Shown: positions 61,616-64,000 of the stretch, piece after piece
How the letters are laid out: each line of letters starts with the position of its first letter
Numbering within the stretch: position 1 is the stretch's first letter
Assembly (NCBI GenBank): GCA_947259215.1
Contig: CAMYLJ010000003.1
Coordinates: 97,599-161,598, forward strand
Direction: 5' to 3'
DNA length: 64,000 bases
Source: an uncultured delta proteobacterium
Lineage (GTDB): Bacteria > Myxococcota_A > UBA9160 > JAFDET01
Position numbers and translations under genes: made by a program
The notes under the pieces: generated by a model
Told to the model about the DNA's origin: nothing
Seen by the model: the letters and a program-made list of their open reading frames with translations, nothing else
The model's database searches: none

Positions 61616-62230
61616 GGCCACGGCGAAGTGGGCCACTCTGGCCCATCGCGCAGCGGAATGGGCCACGAAATGCGCAGCGGCCGCGAGCATCTTCAGAGAA
61701 GTGGCCCACCTCTTATCTTGCTTTCGCATTCCTGCCTGCCGCGTTTCCCGCTCGCCCCACTTCAGCAGAGTCGACTCCCACCGATTCATTGGCATCGAGC
61801 TGTAGACTGCGCTTCCGTGCGCGTGCCAAAGGCCCGCCCTCCGGCGTTCCGCCGAGCTGCGGACGATGCGCCGTCGGCATGCCGGACACGGTGCCGTCTG
61901 GTCGACCGTCAGCCCGCCGCGGTCCTGCGTCGACGCGACCCGCTACCGATCGGGGAGTGTTCCGTGGCGCGGCGCCTGGAGCGCCCGCGCCGGAACGACC
62001 GCGGGCCCGCGTCGGGGCGCGTAGCGACCGCTGGAGATGCGGCAGCCCGTGGCCCAACCTGCTAGGAGGACCCGCAGACAAGCTTCGACTCGGCTCACGT
62101 GTTGGTCGCAGCGGCGCCGCCAACACCCGCCAGAAAGGCTGCACGATGGCCGCACAGACGGCGAGCCGGACGGTGACGATGGCACGCGCCTTGCTCTTCG
62201 GATGACCGGAGGATGCGGGTCGTGAGTGCG
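61616..62230. other. 615-bp region without a recognised gene
   Basis: No gene is supported. Short repeats TGGGCCAC and GCGCAGCGG recur around 61625-61690. It may hold decayed sequence between the kinase fragment and the recombination module. Confidence 0.35.
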
Positions 62231-62485
62231 ATGAGACTTGACACCGATGAAGCGCGCCTCCTGGGCGGACGCCTGGCGCTGCGGCCGCGCGAGGCGGCGC
62301 GAGCGCTGGGCATCGGAGAGCGCACGTTGCGCCAGATCCTCCCGGAGATCCCACACGTCCACGTCGGCTCGGCAGTGGTGATCCCGGTCGACCTGCTGCG
62401 AGAGTGGCTGCGGCGGCGCGCCCGCGCGGAGCAACGGAAGGCGGACTCGGTCGTGCAGGACGTGCTCTCCGAGCTCCGGCGTTGA
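62231..62485 (+). CDS. Excisionase-like helix-turn-helix protein
   Basis: 84 residues from ATG 62231 (ATG 62213 is also possible). LRPREAARALGIGERTLRQ followed by VGSAVVIPVDLLREWLRR is the winged-helix pattern of AlpA/Xis proteins (MerR-like), which bend DNA to direct excision. A basic helical tail (RRRARAEQRKADS) follows. It lies 65 bp before the integrase, in the usual xis-int arrangement. Confidence 0.78.
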   Translation: MRLDTDEARLLGGRLALRPREAARALGIGERTLRQILPEIPHVHVGSAVVIPVDLLREWLRRRARAEQRKADSVVQDVLSELRR

Positions 62486-62550
62486 GCGCTGCCCGTGGCC
62501 TGGAGTAGCATGCGATCGCTCCCCTCGAAGGTCCCCAGCGGAGAGGTGCG

Positions 62551-63927
62551 ATGGCCGCCAAGGTGGTCTGGTATCGCAACGCCTGGTGGGTGCGGACGCA
62601 CCACGGCGGAAGGAAGAAGGACCGCCGCATCGGACCGAAGAAGGCCGACGAGCGCCAAGCGGAGGAGATCGCCCGCAAGATCAACGCGGCGATCGCGCTC
62701 GGCCAGTTCGGACTCGAGGAGGAGGCGCCGGAGCCGCTCCCCTGCGATGCCGAGCTGCGCCGCTGGCATCGCACCTACACGCCCACCATGAAGGCTTCGT
62801 ACGAGGCGCACACCCGGCGGCTGATCGATCAGCACCTGGTGCCCTTCTTCGGCTCGCGCGACCTGCGGGAGATCGGCGAGCCGGACCTGCTCGCCTACGT
62901 GCGCGCCAAGCTCGACGCCGGGCTCGCGCCTTCGACCATCCGCAACGGGCTCGCCGTGCTCCAGCGCGTGCTGTCGCTGCGCCAGCGGGAGGGGCTGATC
63001 GCCCGGAACCCGGCCGCGCGTCTTGGCGAGCTGATCCGCCGGGTGGATCGCCGCACGGCCACCGAGGTGCGGACCGTCGACGCCTGGACGCGGGAGGAGG
63101 TCGGGGTGCTGCTGGACACGGCGGCGCGCTACGAGCCCCGCTTCGAGCCCGTGCTGGCCTTCCTCTTCGCCACCGGCGCCCGCCGTGGCGAGGCCCTCGG
63201 CCTGAAGTGGGAGGACGTGGACTTCGAGGCCCGCCGGATCGCGATCCGCCGGGCCATCTCCTCCGGTGAGCTCACGACGCCCAAGAGCGGCCGAGGACGG
63301 CAGATCGCGATGCCGGCGGGCCTCGCGTCCCGGCTCTTCGATCTGCTGGCCGAGAGGCGCAAGGAGGCGCTCCAGCGAGGCTGGCGGGAGGCACCCGAGT
63401 GGGTCTTCTGCTCGCGCGCCGGCACCGCCCTGGACGAGCGCAATCTCGAGCGGGCCTGGTTCCGGGTGCGGCGGCGGGCGCAGAAGGAGGGCGTCCGGCC
63501 GCTGAAGCTCCACTGCACGCGCCACACCTACGCCAGCATGGCGCTGGCGGCGGGCAAGAGCGTGCGCTGGGTGGCCGAGCAGCTCGGCCACTCCTCACCC
63601 ATGCTGACGCTCAAGACCTACGCCCACGTGATGCGGGAGGAGGAGACGGACCTCTCGTTCGCCGAGTTCGGGCCGGTCGGAGACGGCTCCGGACGTCTCT
63701 ATACGTCTCCGACGAAAAACGGGGCTGGCGACGATGCCGCCAACCCCGCGCCAACCCTGGTGGAGCTGGTGGGGATCGAACCCACGACCCCAAGACTGCC
63801 AGCCTTCCAAGCGCGTTCGTCCACCCGCGGCCGTCCATGGCCAGAGGCGTATGGAATCCGAGGGGTTGGAGGCTCGAACCCCTGTCCACCGGTGTCCGCC
63901 CCCGACAGCCGATGTGCAGCCCTCTAG
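62551..63927 (+). CDS. Tyrosine-type site-specific integrase
   Basis: 458 residues. An N-terminal arm-binding-like domain (1-60), a SAM-like core-binding domain (about 70-165) and a catalytic domain (about 175-365) with Arg211 (ATGARRGEALGL), His321-xx-Arg324 (HCTRHTYAS), His347 (QLGHSS) and nucleophile Tyr357 (KTYAHV). All are present. After about residue 390 the frame enters the tRNA-Ala att site: VELVGIEPTTPRLPA is read through tRNA DNA, and the C-terminal 60 residues are thus att-encoded. SD GGAGAGG. The ATG is as given. Confidence 0.92.
   Translation: MAAKVVWYRNAWWVRTHHGGRKKDRRIGPKKADERQAEEIARKINAAIALGQFGLEEEAPEPLPCDAELRRWHRTYTPTMKASYEAHTRRLIDQHLVPFFGSRDLREIGEPDLLAYVRAKLDAGLAPSTIRNGLAVLQRVLSLRQREGLIARNPAARLGELIRRVDRRTATEVRTVDAWTREEVGVLLDTAARYEPRFEPVLAFLFATGARRGEALGLKWEDVDFEARRIAIRRAISSGELTTPKSGRGRQIAMPAGLASRLFDLLAERRKEALQRGWREAPEWVFCSRAGTALDERNLERAWFRVRRRAQKEGVRPLKLHCTRHTYASMALAAGKSVRWVAEQLGHSSPMLTLKTYAHVMREEETDLSFAEFGPVGDGSGRLYTSPTKNGAGDDAANPAPTLVELVGIEPTTPRLPAFQARSSTRGRPWPEAYGIRGVGGSNPCPPVSAPDSRCAAL
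63693..63709 (+). repeat. Two ACGTCTC direct repeats near the right att
   Basis: ACGTCTC at 63693-63699 and 63703-63709, with the same 10-bp spacing as two of the left-end repeats. They lie inside the integrase 3' coding end, 46 bp from the att copy. Confidence 0.45.
63755..63802 (-). other. att site: 3' half of tRNA-Ala(GGC), right copy
   Basis: Identical to 60264-60311. The flanking terminator hairpin (63721-63747) is also kept, with one mismatch and a T5 run on the minus strand. As with the left copy, no tRNA 5' half adjoins it. Confidence 0.85.
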
Positions 63928-64000
63928 GTGTCTACTAGGTGTCGGCAGAGGGCTGGCTGGCGGTTCACAGATTCAGATGGATCGTGTTCTGGCTCAGGTC
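63803..64000. other. Right edge, probably start of a second integrated element
   Basis: Noncoding apart from the end of the integrase frame. If a second element was inserted here, its genes and the intact tRNA-Ala lie beyond the window. A GGGGTT-AACCCC hairpin (63862-63882) resembles a T arm but does not pair properly. Confidence 0.35.

Larger units (their letters stand above)
60264..63802. mobile_element. 3.5-kb integrative element in a tRNA-Ala(GGC) site
   Basis: Bounded by 48-bp direct repeats from the 3' half of a tRNA gene. It contains a CHRD-domain gene, a kinase fragment, an excisionase-like HTH gene and a tyrosine recombinase adjacent to the right repeat. RCGTCTC repeats near each end resemble integrase arm sites. 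No transfer or replication genes are present, so it would depend on others for movement between cells. Confidence 0.75.

Noticed and set aside
63862..63882. A second tRNA T arm near the right edge
   Set aside because: GGGGTTCGAGCC looks T-arm-like, but the stem does not pair properly and no other tRNA arms are found.

Overview
The window is about 64 kb of very GC-rich bacterial DNA (roughly 70-73% G+C by eye), densely coding, with many 4-bp stop/start overlaps. Lipopolysaccharide-export genes (lptC, lptA, lptB), a TolC-type outer-membrane channel, lipoproteins and a penicillin-acylase-type periplasmic hydrolase show a Gram-negative (diderm) cell. The order lpt-rpoN-ptsN-hprK-rapZ-EIIA(Man)-HPr, plus bactofilin, SpoIID, V4R, DUF4388 and HD-GYP proteins, points to the former Deltaproteobacteria (Myxococcota, Desulfobacterota or Binatota-like, probably uncultured). 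This placement is inference; the window has no rRNA.

Layout. 1-4.8 kb: a RecQ-type helicase and a TrkA-N potassium channel (minus), then an MBL-fold hydrolase and a sirtuin (plus). 4.9-11.6 kb: a small secreted protein, then lptC, a lptA fusion, lptB, rpoN, ptsN, a kinase-domain-only hprK, rapZ, an EIIA-Man protein and HPr, an envelope and nitrogen-PTS regulatory block. 11.6-16.9 kb: metK, a SpoIID protein, yajC-secD-secF. 17-19 kb: bactofilin and a TolC-family protein (minus). 19.2-30.5 kb: ispD, ispF, cysS, uvrB, uvrC, an aspartic protease, a small coiled protein, comEC and an out-of-frame cvpA-like gene. 30.5-36.9 kb: a small lipoprotein, GPH-type MFS, TauE/SafE permease, then APH-type kinase - MFS - acyl-CoA dehydrogenase, which resembles a split ACAD10/11 or LvaA/LvaC route for 4-hydroxyacyl-CoA. 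36.9-40.6 kb: a minus-strand three-gene signalling operon (HD-GYP response regulator, V4R-STAS protein, DUF4388-DnaJ-TPR protein). 40.9-60.2 kb: single genes and short operons, including rfbB, arfB, a serine hydrolase with a peptidoglycan-binding domain, an aldo/keto reductase with a candidate sigma-54 promoter, a P-loop kinase with a LinA-like nucleotidyltransferase, dgkA, L,D-transpeptidase, GH1, SDR, penicillin acylase, YbaK, GST, PEP-CTERM and PilZ proteins. 60.2-63.8 kb: a 3.5-kb integrative element bounded by two 48-bp copies of the 3' half of a tRNA-Ala(GGC) gene, with an excisionase-like HTH protein and a tyrosine recombinase at its right end.

Window-wide patterns. (1) About ten operon-leading genes lack a Shine-Dalgarno sequence and carry a -10-like hexamer (TANNNT or close) only 6-9 nt before the start codon, which suggests common leaderless transcription. 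(2) A ~100-bp dispersed repeat with a 9-10-bp hairpin sits directly after the stop codons of recQ and metK; its first 22 bp recur after a third gene. (3) A low-GC gene abuts the C-terminal sorting signal of a PEP-CTERM gene exactly, marking a recombination junction. (4) Neither tRNA-Ala fragment has its 5' half, so a complete tRNA-Ala(GGC) and a second element are predicted beyond the right edge.
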